DNA of 64,000 bases from Gnomoniopsis sp. IMI 355080 (GCA_027946555.1 JAPEVC010000049.1:62001-126000), one strand, 5' to 3'. Counted from the stretch's first letter, positions 47,227-59,752 are shown. Made by a program: numbers and translations. The notes: generated by a model from the letters alone, not told the origin.

Positions 47227-50200
47227 TCATAGTTGAATGAGATCCTCCTCGGAGAAATCGGGGGGTGCCTGCCCGTATACCACACGACACCTTGAATCCA
47301 GCGCCGTCCCCACATTTGAAATCCAAATGTGGTCGCTGTACATGTTCGTACGCCGCACTTCGTCGTCCGAAACACCAATGTCATCACGTGGAATCCACAC
47401 GACGGGCCGACGCACTCGTAGGGCCGAATGTGTGAAAGCCTTGCGAATCTTCTCGTCTCTCGCCGCGGGATCCAGATCATCGATTTCGTCGGCGAACCCT
47501 CCGAAGAGCGCGTCTCCTATGGCGCGCTGGTTCTCGAGATCCTTCTGAAATTTTCTCCGCCTGGTGCCCGCGTGCTCCTTCATCCTCTGCCCTGGCGCGT
47601 CGATGGCAAAGTTCTTGACCGCATTACCACCCTCAAGGGCCCACGTCATCGAGTGCTTGACCGTGTGCTTGATGATGCTGCCGCCACCCGAAGACATCAT
47701 ATTCTTTCGATGTGACTTCACTGTGCCCGTCTTCTCTTGCGATGATCGGAGGTCGTTCATCTCGTACTGTCCATTATCGCTCCTTGTGCTGCCAGGCCGA
47801 CTTGCATCGCCATTCGCATCACCGTCGACCTTTTCTTCCGCGATAAAATCATTGTCGTCTTGAAGGGAGCCTGCCTCGAGTCGCCTTTGTCGCCTCTCCT
47901 CCTCCCTCTTGGCATTTTCACGCTCTAGACGTGCTTTCTCAAATGCTAGATCGCGAAGTACAGCTTCGTCCTCGAAAGTGATCGGTAGGTAACGCATTAG
48001 TGGGCCAAACTCCCGGTTTAGCATGATCTGATACAGGGCCGTCAGGAATATCGACACAATCATGATAATGGCTTGTGGGTAGCACAAGACTTCCCCGTTG
48101 TCGTCTTGTACCAAGAAGAAAAGTCCAACCAAACACAGTTCCATGACGTAAAGTCCAGTAAACATCTGGTTCAAAGCTCGAGGATAGAGCACCCCCCCTG
48201 TGTCGGTCTTGAACCGCGTGACATACAGCATGTTGTAGCGGTGCGCACACCACAGCATGCTGAAGTTCAGAATGGCGAAAAGACTCATGAGCGGAGCAAT
48301 AACCGAGAACACCAGGGCGATGCATGCAAAGTTGGTGTAAACGGGAAAGAAAGAACCCCATTTTACTTGGGGAAGCTGGGTTTGTCGTTTAAATTTCGCC
48401 CTCGCAGTGCTATCAAGAATTCTCGAGAGGAGGTACCAAACAGCCTGTTGTGAATTAGTGCTTCGCTCTTATACAAGTTGAAACATTAAGGCCATGAGAC
48501 AGAAACCGTTCGAAGTAAACACGTGGTCAACGCTCGCAGCAATGCAACGGGAAGGGGAAAGGAAACCCGGGAAGGGGGCACTTTAGTAGTTCGCACGTAC
48601 CAAGGCTGAGACCTGCAAGAGTGTTCCAGAGCTAACTGATGCGCCCTGAAGCAACAGATACGAAAAAAAGTAGTTCGAAGCATCCGGGAGATTCTGTGCC
48701 AGAAGCGTCGGCAAACTTTCTATATTTCCCGCAACGTCCACGAGGGTCTGCAAAGCTCCGGAAGTAATTGACACGACAAGGAATACTTCAACGAAAAGAA
48801 CTACGAGGGTCAGCGCGTGGAATCAGGGTACATAGCTCATGGCAGATACTCACAGAGGAAGTAGTATATCTGCACCCATTCCGAACGGGATCCCCCCGTC
48901 TTTGTCCCTTGAAACCCGGCAATAAAGTTGAGTATGATGGGTACCAAGGCAAGAATGACGGCCAAGAACACTTGCGGCAGAACACCAGCGGCCAGCTTGA
49001 CGAACTTGTAGACATTGGCGTTTGCAGATAGGAATTTGAGCCAGGCATACTTGGTGATCAAGGTGTCGATCTCCGACAGCGAAGCGGAGAAGGCCACGGG
49101 AAAACCCCAAAGAACGACCATCCCAACGACCGCTGCACAGGCGATGACAACGCGGCCCCATTGCATCCACCAGCTCTGTTGATTCAGGTCAGCAAGTCAT
49201 CCAATCATCCAGATTACTCAAGGGGAACCGAAGCGCATATATACTGACCATCGCCATGTTGTCCCAGATAACGTCATCGGGATTTATTTCAACCACTCTG
49301 GGTGCCATGTGCTTGGGCACGTGGTGAATTACAGATTGGCAGGCCATGTGAGCAGCTGATTGGTTGTGAAATTGGATAAACGCCGATGTCATCAAGGGGA
49401 ACCTGTCAGTGTTCTTCTGGTCCTCCTCAATCTCAACATTAAGTCGCGCTAATTCTTGTCGGCACCAATAGATAGTGTCAACCTTCTTATGAATGAAAGG
49501 AAGGCCCGGTAGCCAGCCAGGCGTAAATTCGAGGAGAGGCAAGCGATGATGTGGGCGGTCTTTGGGCTTGATCCATTTTTCCCATTCTGGACCCGCAGAC
49601 TCTTGAAATTCTTCTTGCTGGCCGGGGTTGACATATGGAGGGTATTCAACAGGCTCTTCGTCCGGACCCATGAAAGGAATGTGCGATTTGACCTTGGTCC
49701 AAAATGGCTGATCATTCTTCTCAGGTTCTGCGCCACCTTGAGGAACAGGCGAAGCGTAGCCTCCTGAGGGAGCCTTCCAGAACTGATACCACCTCGTCGG
49801 CTCGGTAATGATCATCGCGGCTATATTGTCTTCAGTACGGGTTGTGTTGCCATTGTCTCTGGGCGTTAACTCTTGCTGGTCGGAGAGCTTCGACGTGGAG
49901 TAATCGGATCGACCTGCAGTGTCCTCGGACGCAAAAGACACCTTGGGTTTGTCGCCATCAAGCTCCAAATTTCGATTGATGGGAGTGCGTCGACCAGGTA
50001 TAGTTGGATATGCTGCAGAGGGACCGGCTGCAGTCTGGATGTGGTGGAAGCCACCGCTCCGATCCACTTCGTGGTCGATGCCTTCACCGACAGCCGTGAT
50101 TCCTTGCCCAACGACAGTAAAGCCGTCTTTGACCCCATGACCAGCTCTTCCCACCACAGTCGCACCGTCCTTGAAAACTCGCCCGACTTTGTTCAAGCCG

Positions 50201-51413
50201 CCTAGTACATTCAAATTGGCTAGAGGCCGAGAAGGGACGTCTTCTTCTGGGACCGGTTGCTCGTCCGGAACATCGGTAACCTCCGCGGCATTGTCGCCTC
50301 TCTCGAGACCCTCATCGGCCATAGCCTTTCGCATGGCCTCTCGATCCTCATCCTTCTGCCTCTGGGCGAGCTGCGCTTTGGTAGGTTTGTCGGTCCGCAT
50401 CTGTTTGCGTTGCTTCTTCTCATCCTTCTGACGCTGCTTCAGCTGTCTCTTTTTGCACTCCCGAATCAAGTCGCTTTGAGCAGACTCGAGTTGAGCGTGA
50501 ACCTTTTCTCGTTTCTTGATCTTGTCGAGCAGCGCGGTCAAGTCGTGTGTCAGCCAGATATTCTTAATTCCGCCAGGAAACACATCGAACAGCCCACGCA
50601 ACGCTGATTCAGTCAGCCACTTCCTTGGAATAGAAGATACCAGTACGGTGGTAGCTGAGGCTCGGAGGCGGTGCTCAGCACTTGTCAACCAATCTTGTCT
50701 GACCTAAATAATCATACATTTTAGCAATCTTCAACAGCAGGGAGCAAGGGACACACTCCTCACCCTGACGTAAACCCTCATTTCCGAGAAAACGACGAAA
50801 CAGACCCAAATAATGACGAATAAGGCAAGTATGAGATGCGCCCAACGGCGTTCACTGTGTTCGGACTTGACATTGCCCCACGCCAGCACACTCAATCCAA
50901 CGACAGAATTGGTGTCATTTGTTGAGGAATTGGACCATAGATTCGTACCAATGCCATCGACAAAATTGACTGGAATCAGGATGGGCAGAACGATGCATGC
51001 CAGGGGAACGAATATGACCAGAAGAGTCTTTAAGTATCTCAGAAAGAAATACGCGTCGAGGCCGCATTTGTTGATGATTGATCGGTCGGGTACCGCCATG
51101 AGACCTGTCACAAGAGCCCATGGTGCACGAGGAGGTGGATCGCTTTCAATGTCAGTATGGCCAGAGTCTCCAAGCAGCTCATTAAAAGAAACCAAGTCAA
51201 GTGGGAAACCTACGTCCTCTCTCGTTCTGGTACCAGAAACGTTTTGGGCTTGTAAATACGTGCAAGCTTATTCCTCAAAAGAAAAAATAACCCAATCTGT
51301 ACGCCAGCTACAGCGGCGGAGACTGCAAGGGATGCTAGGAATTCTTCCAAGCCATATCCAGAGTAGGCTTGGGCGGTACCCGCGTCGGTGCTGCTGGTGA
51401 TGTTGGTAGACAT
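47227..51413 (-). CDS. CSC1/OSCA-type calcium-permeable stress-gated channel
   Basis: CSC1/OSCA/TMEM63 proteins are membrane cation channels opened by osmotic or mechanical stress (Rsn1/Phm7/DUF221 group in fungi). Six exons are inferred: 51413-51214, 51142-50764, 50703-49249, 49175-48854, 48800-48601 and 48444-47227, giving 1257 residues. Joins restore ERTDPPPPRAPWALV, YVRVRQDWLTSAEHRL, DNMAMSWWMQWGRVV, IYYFLFLFVEVFLVVS and SALAVWYLLSRIL. Three membrane helices precede a large cytosolic loop (about 200-670), followed by the pore-bearing helical block and a long charged C-terminal tail. The loop has a basic coiled stretch (about 277-310) and a glycine-rich repeat-like stretch (about 360-403), and is much larger than in yeast Csc1. 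The first intron ends in AAG. Confidence 0.93.
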
Positions 51414-52956
51414 TCTAACAGAGCTGCCGAGGGCGTGAACCCTTTAGGCGGGGGAATGTGGGCGCAGTTGCTGGATAAGGGAGACGTCGTAGCGATTGCG
51501 GTCAAGATCATGTATACAGATTTGGCGAAGAGTGTGACAAGGAGTATTACAGAAGCTGCCAATCACAGGGTTGCGTGGTGATGAGGTTGTGTGTTGTGTA
51601 TATGTGTTGCGTGATGTAGCCGTGTACGATATTCGGAGTCAGGAGTCGACGTAGGAAGGGATGACTTAGGCGAGGGGCAACATTGTAATTGTTACCGTCA
51701 CAGAGGCTGGATTGATAAAGATCGGCCCCCCTGAAGTGATTGTCAGTCACTGCATTCTTTCGTGGCCAGCAGAGAGTGGACAAAGGGAGGGATTGGATGA
51801 ATGGTTTGTGGTTGTCGAAATAAAAATAAAAAACGGACCCGAAAGCGCCCCAACCCGTATGTGGGCTGTTCTGGAACTCTGCGGTTTCTTTCAAATGTTC
51901 AAAGATAGGATGGAGGCGAGAACAACAGGTAGCTCTGTTCGATTAGTGAGTCTGCTGTCGAAGCTGGTCAATCAAAACAGTCTTCAATCTAGGATCTGGA
52001 TGCTCGGCGTACGGAAGAGCTGCGAGGTTCGAGGTTCGAGGTTCGAGGCTCTGTCCTCTTGAGTGAAGAGAGACTAGAGTTGGGTGAGTGGCAGCTCAAG
52101 GTCTAAGGTTGATATGAAACGGCAAACAGGGAAAATGCAACAGCCAAATTAGCAGCAAATTGGCGATTGGCGACGAGCTCTTTGGCAAGGGCCTTCTTGT
52201 GACGTCGGCGGCTAATCCGACTCGCCCTCCACCCCACACACGCCCCTGCACATTCAGCTCGTACCATAGTGCATAACTACCCTGTTAGTCAGGCCTCCCG
52301 CGCTGGATGCCGGGATGGTTTGGCTTGATTGGATGAGAAAGGCCGTTCATCCGCGACCCTTGCTGAAGGGCGATGCGCCGACAGGCTAGTCATGGGCCGG
52401 CCCACAGGCCTTGTGGCCCTTCGACATTCGAGATTCCTGAGAGTGGACTGTGGAAGATGGCTGGGAGCCATTCTGTGCTTCTCTAGGCAAGCCGGCATCT
52501 GATAAGCTCGCTCCACACGTCAACGCTGTCGCAGGGTGGTAAGGCCAGGAAGTTAAGAATTGGGAAGCGTTACATACTGGGGCGCGTTGAAGAATCTCCT
52601 TCTGAATGCCGTCGCAGTGGGAATGGGCCCGCCTATAAGTACCGCGGGCGGATCTATTGAATTCTTTTCACAGAGTCCTTGAGCACGCACTGCTATAGAT
52701 AATGGACATCTTGGCCTTCACAGAGACCGGACTGCTAGACCACCTTAGGAGGTTAGATTTTCACCTCTTGATTTCTTAATTGGATAGCCTAGTTAGCTGG
52801 GACCGTTGGAAGGCAGCCGGATGACTATACTTTCTCGCTACGCCGAGGCTCAAATTGAGAAAGGCTTTAGCATTTATAGACCTACACTCAATCCGTCCGC
52901 GCCAGAAATCGCACATCCCTCTTCCCCCGAATTAAACCTCAGTCCATTCTCCTACA
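51414..52956. other. Intergenic, promoter of the CSC1-type gene
   Basis: No gene is seen; frames are short and motif-free. A 7-bp tandem repeat (GAGGTTC, about 3.5 copies) lies at 52024-52049. Confidence 0.5.
52024..52049. repeat. 7-bp tandem repeat GAGGTTC
   Basis: Three full copies and a partial one in direct succession in non-coding DNA upstream of the CSC1-type gene. Confidence 0.75.
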
Positions 52957-53836
52957 ATGATTCTAACCACGAACTCTGTCGCTGTGGTAGCCATCACCCT
53001 CCTTCGCGGCTTCAAAGTCCGCCTCTCCAGCCTGGACGCCTTCCTCGCCACCAGCGGCACCCCCGAAGAGCACGAGCGTCCCTGCACGGGCTCCCCCACC
53101 ATTTTACGACGACAGAATCAACAAAGTCACAGCACTGCTGCGTCGAAAAGCAGGGGGAAAGACACGACTGTTCATGCCATTCAGATACAGTTACATCGAA
53201 TCATCTAACGGCGTCATTGCCTACGATTGGATCTGGGCGTTTGTGCAGCGCAGACTGAAGCCCGAAGAGACGGCTCTTGACCCACCAGCGGACTTTAAGG
53301 AGTTTAGAAAAAAGATTCTGTCGCATAGAGAATCAGGCGAGCTTGAGGACGACAAGCTTAGGACTGGGGCGTTTATTATTGTTGCGGATGAGCGAGGGTA
53401 GGCGCCTCCGGAGTGCATCTTCGAGTGTGGCTGGTATAGAGTTTATAGACGATTAGGAACTGACAGTGAATTTTATGTGCAGAATATTAAATGTGACCAA
53501 TCCGAGATGACCTTCGAGGATGGGCGATGGAGAGAACGGCAGTCACATTGCCAGGTAGTTCACGGATCGCGCGAGGGTTTGAATCCGCTCCTTGAAGATT
53601 TGTGCCGGCTCTGGAGGGCATCAAAGTTTGATTGGACTTCATTAAGCTACGAAAGGAAGCATTTGGAGTGCAAGAGTTCACGCATAGCATACCGCAGTAT
53701 TCCAGAATCCCCCGGACCCCCAGGATCCATGATGTGGGACTATACAGCCGATGTGATAGTGGTCAAACTTTCAGACCCAGTCACGGATGCAGAAGGTGTT
53801 ACGAGGCCAGTGAGACCGTACAACTTATTACACTGA
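52957..53836 (+). pseudogene. Broken conserved fungal gene (frameshift plus stop)
   Basis: The frame opens MILTTNSVAVVAITLLRGFK, continues with a SLDAFLATSG segment, then shifts by one base somewhere at about 53075-53105. The next frame continues with PPPFYDDRINKV, TRLFMPFRYSYIESSNG, VIAYDWIWAFVQRRL and GAFIIVADERG. There an in-frame TAG (53399-53401) interrupts it, yet the same frame reads on as protein (CIFECGWYRVYRRLGTDSEF) to the stop at 53836. The C-terminal part has a zinc-finger-like pattern in which the second cysteine is serine (KCDQSEMTF, Ser codon TCC at 53501; then SHCQVVH). Splicing does not cure the defects: an intron from GTAGG to CAG (53398-53482) breaks the frame. Family not named by me; I take it as a recently inactivated gene, about 290 codons if whole. 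Confidence 0.65.
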
Positions 53837-54521
53837 TGTAAACCCATTTGATTTTTCCTATAATTCGGATGAGGGGAATTAAGGTGGCCTCGATCAAAGC
53901 CCGTACGGCGTTGGAAGTGGTGAAATTTGGTAGCAGACTGCCAAAAAAAAAAGTCAGCGAATTTACACATTATACGGGTCGAGAAGAAACCCGTTCCTTC
54001 AATGCAAGCCAAATACTATGGATGGTCTAAGTAACAACAATAAATAACTAGGGCTTCTTGATTAGGTCGATTTAACTCAATTTTCGAACCATTGCTATAT
54101 TTAGCAATCAGATGTATACATAGTATATATATATGGGGGGGAGGGGTTGTGAGGAGTGCAATATAGCGTCTGTCCGCTGCAGTAAATAAGTGGGCAATTT
54201 GCTGGGAATCGAAAATTTCACATGATAGTCTCCTCTTTGTCCTGTGACAACTTCAACAAAAACTACTAATTACCCATCAAACCGTGTCATGGCCGAGTTT
54301 GGAAAGTTGGCTTGTTGCCACCCCCCGGCAAGTTGTCTGCTAAAGTCACACGACGGCATGACTGTACTGCGTACTCAGTCCCAATGGTACGGTGTTCTTA
54401 TGCTTCAATCTGTAACAATGCACGGCGGCTCCACCAAAAGACTGCTTGGCTGCTTCACATTGATGCCGCTTGTTGACTCGGGTACTATAGGCGATCTGCG
54501 GTATGGTTCGTGTCTGCACAG

Positions 54522-54573
54522 CCGCAAAGCCGCACAGCCGCATAGCCTAGCCCAGCCTGCCAGCCTAGCCGCA
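54522..54573. repeat. Imperfect AGCCGCA/AGCCTA tandem repeat
   Basis: Several consecutive AGCCGCA copies grade into AGCCTAGCC units, seen by eye in non-coding DNA. Confidence 0.6.
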
Positions 54574-54679
54574 ATCCACCAACCTTTTCATTTCCTCAGG
54601 AGGATAAACAATGAATAACGAACAATGAAATGGATCTAATGTCTCACATCGCGCCGGCCCGCCGTCAGAGGCAGCCACA

Positions 54680-54712
54680 CAGTTCTGACAGTCCGACAGT
54701 CCTGACAGTCTA
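54680..54712. repeat. GACAGTC tandem repeat
   Basis: Three to four GACAGTC/C units spaced 8-10 bp apart in non-coding DNA. Confidence 0.6.
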
Positions 54713-55687
54713 ACAATTCCCGTCATGCTTATTAGAGTTTGGCCGTCAGATGCACGCACGGCCTATTTCCGGGCTATTATTGGACCGAGTGCCGTTACCG
54801 GCAACCCGGGATTTCGTGCATCAACAACCACGTGCTAGTACTGAAACTCTGGTCGACATAGAATGAGCGGGACACTGCACCGGCTGCTGTCACTTGCTTA
54901 TTCGTCCAGAGCTTCCATCCAAGATGAATCGTCACGCATCACCTATCGATTGCGCACTTGAGTACCACTAATCCACATACCGCGAACCAGACAATCATAT
55001 AGCGTGCTATCAGAGGAGCAAGGCGGCTTCCAGGTTTCACTAAGTCGATGATTCACTTGAGAGTCGAGTATATTTCCCAGTACGGCTTTCCCTTAGGAAC
55101 GTGGCCAGTGAGCGCTTCTGTTATGCACAGCCGGGGGCCAAGCAAGAGCACAACTACCGAAAGGCTTGGTCCATAGTTCAGAGTCTCTCTCTCTTTCTCT
55201 CTCATCGGCCATTCTTTTGCATCCAAACAGACTCGAGCTTCATCTCTCTCTATATTGTGACACGTGAACAGTCGTTGAGCTGCCCGCCATCCGCCCGATA
55301 CAGTGCTCCCCGCACCTTGACTCTACCACGCAGGTCTCGGTATGATATTCTAGCCACCGAGAATCCATACTGGCCGCAATTTTATTCAAAGGCATTACTT
55401 ACTTTCGCTTCTCACCACCTACGGGACTAATTAATATTCCGCACAGTATTCTTTCTTTTCCCTAATGATTCCCAATTTATAGACCTACATAGTGTTCCCG
55501 TACCGCCTGTCCTAAGGCTCGTCAATTAGCCCCCTGCCGGTCACTTCACCTAGTGCTCATATCTGATCCTGATTCCTATTGCGCGTCAACAAACACTCAA
55601 GTTTTGTGTCCTTCCTCTACTCTCAACTTGGTCCTTCCTCCTAGGTCCGAGCCTTACACTTCCTTCCACAGTAAGGAAGCAGACGGA

Positions 55688-57206
55688 ATGAGCGATAAGT
55701 TCGACTTGAGTATTGCCGTCATCGGCGCGGGCAGGTTTTATCCGCAAAATACATATTTCTTACCGTGACCGATGACTGACTGGTCGCGAATATAGGCATG
55801 GGTGGCCTGGGGTGTGCCCTGGCTCTCGCAAAGAATGGTTTTAGAGACATCACCGTCTACGAGCATGCGCCGGGTCTTGGTTTCGTTGGAGCCGGCATCC
55901 AGCTGGCCCCCAACATGGCCCGGATTTTGGACCGGCTAGGGTGCTGGAAGGACATTTACCCGTCAGCCACGAACGTTCAGGAAACAAGCATAAGACGTGA
56001 GTGCGCGCACATGCGCTGGCTGAGAGCAACGCGCGCAGTCCAGTTCCATCGCTCGAGGAACTAACAATGTTGAGATTCCTCCGAGCAGAGGGTAGTACGA
56101 ATCAAGAACTTGCCCACGTCGAAATGCCAGATATAGAGGACAAGTACGGCTACCCACATTGCACCGGCCACCGCGCCGACCTTGCTGGTGGAATGTACGA
56201 AGGGTGCAAGCGCGAGTCCGCCATTAAATTCAAGCTGGGTCATCCACTCACAAGTGTAGATGCCTTCAAGCCCAAACCCACCATCACTCTAACCCCTCAC
56301 AATGGTTCCCCCTACCAAGTTACGCATGATGTCCTTGTTGGGGCTGATGGCATCAAGTCCCTCACTCGCACGGCTATCTTGTCCGAAATAGGCGAGGAGT
56401 CCCTCGAAGCCGATACTGGCCAAGCCTGCTACCGCATCATGCTCAACCGCGCGGACATGGAACACGACCCGGAGATGAAGGAATTGATTGACAGCAATTG
56501 CGTGGTGCGGTGGATCGGCGAGAAGCGCCACATTATCGCGTATCCCGTGGCCAACAAGACCATCTACAACATGTCATCCGCGCAGCCCGACACCAACTTC
56601 GCCAAGGGCGTCAGCGCCACATACACCACTACAGGCTCGAAGCCGCAAATGATGAAGGTCTACGAGGACTTTTGCCCGCTGGTGCAGCGCATGCTGGATC
56701 TCGTACCGGACGGCGAGGTCGTCGAGTGGAAACTACGACAGATCCAGCCGCTGAGCACGTGGAGCGTCGGCTCCGTGGGCTTGCTCGGCGATGCGTGCCA
56801 CCCTACGTTGCCGCATCTGTCCCAGGGCGCGGCGATGAGCATCGAGGATGGCGCGGTGATCGCAGAGGTGCTAAGTAGGATACCAGACACCAGGCCCGAG
56901 ACCATCTGCCGGGCGCTCAAGACATACGAGCTGATGCGCAAGGATCGCACAACCACGCTGGTTGACATGGCGGCGTACAGCGGCCGGCAGCTGCATTTGG
57001 GCGAGGGCAAGGCAAAGGAGGAGCGGGATCGGCAGTTTCGGGACCATAAGACGGGCAAGGGTGCGATACCTGATAAATGGGCGAGCCCAGATGTTCAGAA
57101 GATGATATATGAACATGATTGTGTCAAGGATGCGGCGGAGAGGTTCGACATAATCTTTGGGGGCCTTAGGCCGAATGGCACGACTAGGACAAACGGGGTT
57201 CATTGA
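55688..57206 (+). CDS. FAD-dependent monooxygenase (salicylate-hydroxylase-like)
   Basis: Group A flavin monooxygenases hydroxylate aromatic compounds with NAD(P)H and O2. Three exons are inferred: 55688-55730, 55796-55996 and 56089-57206, giving 453 residues. The first join restores IAVIGAGMGGLGCALAL, the dinucleotide-binding GxGxxG (Gly13-Gly18), only if the intron uses a GC donor (GCAGGT). The GT two bases downstream shifts the frame. The second join restores ETSIRQGSTNQELAHV. The DG motif VLVGADGIKS and the GD motif LGDACHPTLPHLSQGAAMSIEDGAV are intact. There is no signal peptide, so it is probably cytosolic. The substrate is unknown; salicylate or other plant or soil phenolics are plausible. 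It converges on the phosphate transporter gene. Confidence 0.9.
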
Positions 57207-57805
57207 TAAGTAAGAAAGCCCAAGCCCTATTACTACAATCACCTTATGAAGGAGCTTCTCCTCTCTGTGGATGGCAGTTAGAGTGAGAACACTGCCAATG
57301 ATGACTGACAGTCCACGAATTGACAAGTCCAACTCAGGCGGTCTTGAAGCTTGGCATTGATTACTCGATCCTTCTCGACTGCACATTCCATTTTGTCAGA
57401 GTTTCGCCATTGGTATTCTTCTTAACCAAAGGGGATACCTAGAGGGAAGAACAAATGCTGCTATGAGGGAACCATAACGACTATATGCCAACTCCCCAAG
57501 TAGCCGATGGCAAGACTCATACTTCCAAACAGAATTCAGGCTAGTCACGTCTCCAGTGCCCTCGTGTTACAGACAAGAACCTTTTCAAAACCAAGCCGTT
57601 TCGCGTTCTAATTGATGCTGTGCGCTAAGAAAGTAAATCATGTGGAGTAGTGAGGGTATACACTACTCTTCAAAGTTCGTGTCGGTTGGTAACTCCTGCA
57701 AGCGAGTCTAACATGCTGAGCCCGCCTGGCCAGCCAGAACCGACAATGACGACACGAATGCGAGGGGTTTTTTGTCTTCCGTTTCTTCCACCATGTCAAG
57801 TTTGT
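57207..57805. other. Convergent gap
   Basis: Between the ends of the monooxygenase and transporter genes; nothing beyond the two 3' regions is seen. Confidence 0.5.
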
Positions 57806-59752
57806 TTAGAGACTTTCCGCCGGAGTTCCGGAGCGGTCTTTCTCCAAAATCCCCTCCCTGGTGCTGGACAAGCCGTGCTCGTGCGTTGACGTGGCGTAGT
57901 CATCCTCGCCGCAGAGTTCCTCGAGCGTCTTCCTCTTGGTCTCGGGAATCAGCAAGGTCGAGAAACACCCGAGAAGCATGAACAGCGAGTAAATCTCGAG
58001 GACGTGATTGAGCCACGGGTTGGCGTTGGTGCTGGTCGCACCACGGGTTCGGAGAGGAGCAATAGCACCTTGGCCTAAAGACAAATTGATGTCAGCATTC
58101 GGTTCTTGTGTTCTTGAACTTGATCACTATGAATATGAAGGGACAAATCTCACCGATGATGGAGCCGATCTTGCCAGATGCGGCGGAGATACCGTGCGAA
58201 GTAGAACGGTACCTGGTTGGGAAGCACTCTCCGGGCACAATGAAAGTTGTCGCGTTGGGGCCGAAGTTGAAAAAAAACTGGGCCACGACGTAGATACCCA
58301 GCAGTCCATTCGCTCCCAAGTTATTGTAGCCAAAACCCATAGCAACAAATAGCACCGTGAGAATGAAGAAGCCTCCCAGCTGAATGGGCTTTCTCCCAAT
58401 AGTGTCGACCGTCGCGACGGTGACCCAGTAACCGGGCACAGCGCCAGCAAGCACAATGATCAAGTTGCCGACAGCCGTCTTGTAAAGATACTCGTATGTA
58501 GTCGCAACGTTTTTGGTCGAATACCCAATAGCGCCGAGAATGGTAGCGTTGTTGAGGGAGAGACCATAATAAGCAACATCCAGGAAGAACCACGAGAGCG
58601 CAGTGCCGGCGAGCACCAAGCCGTTCTTGGGCACAGCGTAGTGGCGCATGAAGTCCTTGAAGCCGGCCTTGGGAATCTGCATCTCGTTGGCGTTCTTCGC
58701 AGCGGCGATACGCGCGATCTCGTCGACATTAGCTTCACCACGCTTTCCGGAGACGTAGTATTTCGCGTCTTGGTCGGCCTTCTCCACGTCCCTCTGAACA
58801 TCGAAAGTGTAACGGGGTGTCTCAGGAATTGTAAGACGGTAATAGAGGGCAATACATCCAGGCACGGCACCAAAGCCTATCAAAACACGCCACATCTTGT
58901 CGACGGCAACGGCACAGTCACCTGTGCAGTTAGAGACATTGGTGGACGTCTCCAACGAGTCCTTGAAGCCAGTGGTGACGATGATCATGATGATCGCGGC
59001 GGTGAGCTGGCCGATACCCTGCATTGCAAACACAGAGCCCATCATAGCGCCTCTCCACTTGGTTGTCGCGAATTCAGAAGTGATGATGGATGACAGCGGG
59101 TAGTCACCACCGATACCAATGCCCATAAGTACACGCCAGAAGATGATGGCGCCTACGATATTGACCGATGGTGAGGAACTAGTGAGAGCGTGGGCGAGGG
59201 TAGCGACGATGATAAGCATCAGCTCAACACCATACATTCTCTTACGACCAACCTGTGCAAATATTAGTACAGTGCATCTAGTAGACTAGCAGCCCAAGTG
59301 AATAGCCCTGGCGAGTATCGCTCTAGGAATACGTACGATGTCAGCAAGAGCACCGAAGCCAAACTGGCCAACGACTGTACCAGCGCTCGTGGCCAACTTA
59401 ATGGCCGTGTCGGATTTGGTTGGCATAGTTCCGACACCAGGGTAGTATACAATGCCAAGCATGATGGTCAAGAGAGACACGGCGAAAATGTCATATGAGT
59501 CCGTGAAGAAACCAACACCAGCAACCAATATAGCTCTCACGTGGTACCAGCCGAATGGTGCCTTATCGATTTCTGCGAGGGCAAGGCGACGTCTCTCGTT
59601 GGGGTCTTGGACATGGACCTTGGAGCTCATCAGTATGACTTAATTTGCTACATGTGATGAGGTTGGATACTTACAAAATCATTGTGGAAATTGTGAAAGG
59701 CAGAGTTACCTCCAGCCGTCTTGTCGGCCGCAGGCTCGTGAGGGGTGGACAT
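57806..59752 (-). CDS. Pho84-type high-affinity inorganic phosphate transporter
   Basis: A major-facilitator phosphate:H+ symporter of the plasma membrane. Four exons are inferred: 59752-59675, 59618-59337, 59252-58154 and 58074-57806, giving 575 residues. Joins restore HNDFVHVQDPNERRR, ALADIVGRKRMYG and GKIGSIIGQGAIAPLR. The PHS-type signature GIGIGGDYPLSSIITSEFA is present, as are RRLALAEIDKAPFGWYHVRA at the N-terminus and FGPNATTFIVPGECFPTRYR in the second half. Twelve membrane helices are expected, with a charged central loop (VQRDVEKADQDAKYYV). The first intron ends with AAG, which fits the family N-terminus. No canonical CACGTG Pho4-type site is seen in the first few hundred bp upstream. 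Confidence 0.95.

Larger units (their letters stand above)
53837..55687. other. Intergenic with short repeats, AT-rich on the left
   Basis: No gene is supported. The left part (53840-54250) is AT-rich with an (AT)n run followed by a G-run near 54124-54145. AGCCGCA units repeat at about 54522-54573 and GACAGTC units at about 54680-54712. A CT tract (about 55180-55205) is typical of a fungal promoter and precedes the monooxygenase gene by about 490 bp. Confidence 0.5.

Noticed and set aside
46942..47232. 97-codon plus-strand frame with the NDLEESI duplication
   Set aside because: Apart from the tandem copy it has no sign of being a gene.
53398..53482. Possible GT-AG intron that would remove the TAG in the 53-kb gene
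   Set aside because: Splicing there puts the downstream exon in a frame that soon meets TGA, while the unspliced frame reads on as protein; a nonsense change fits better.
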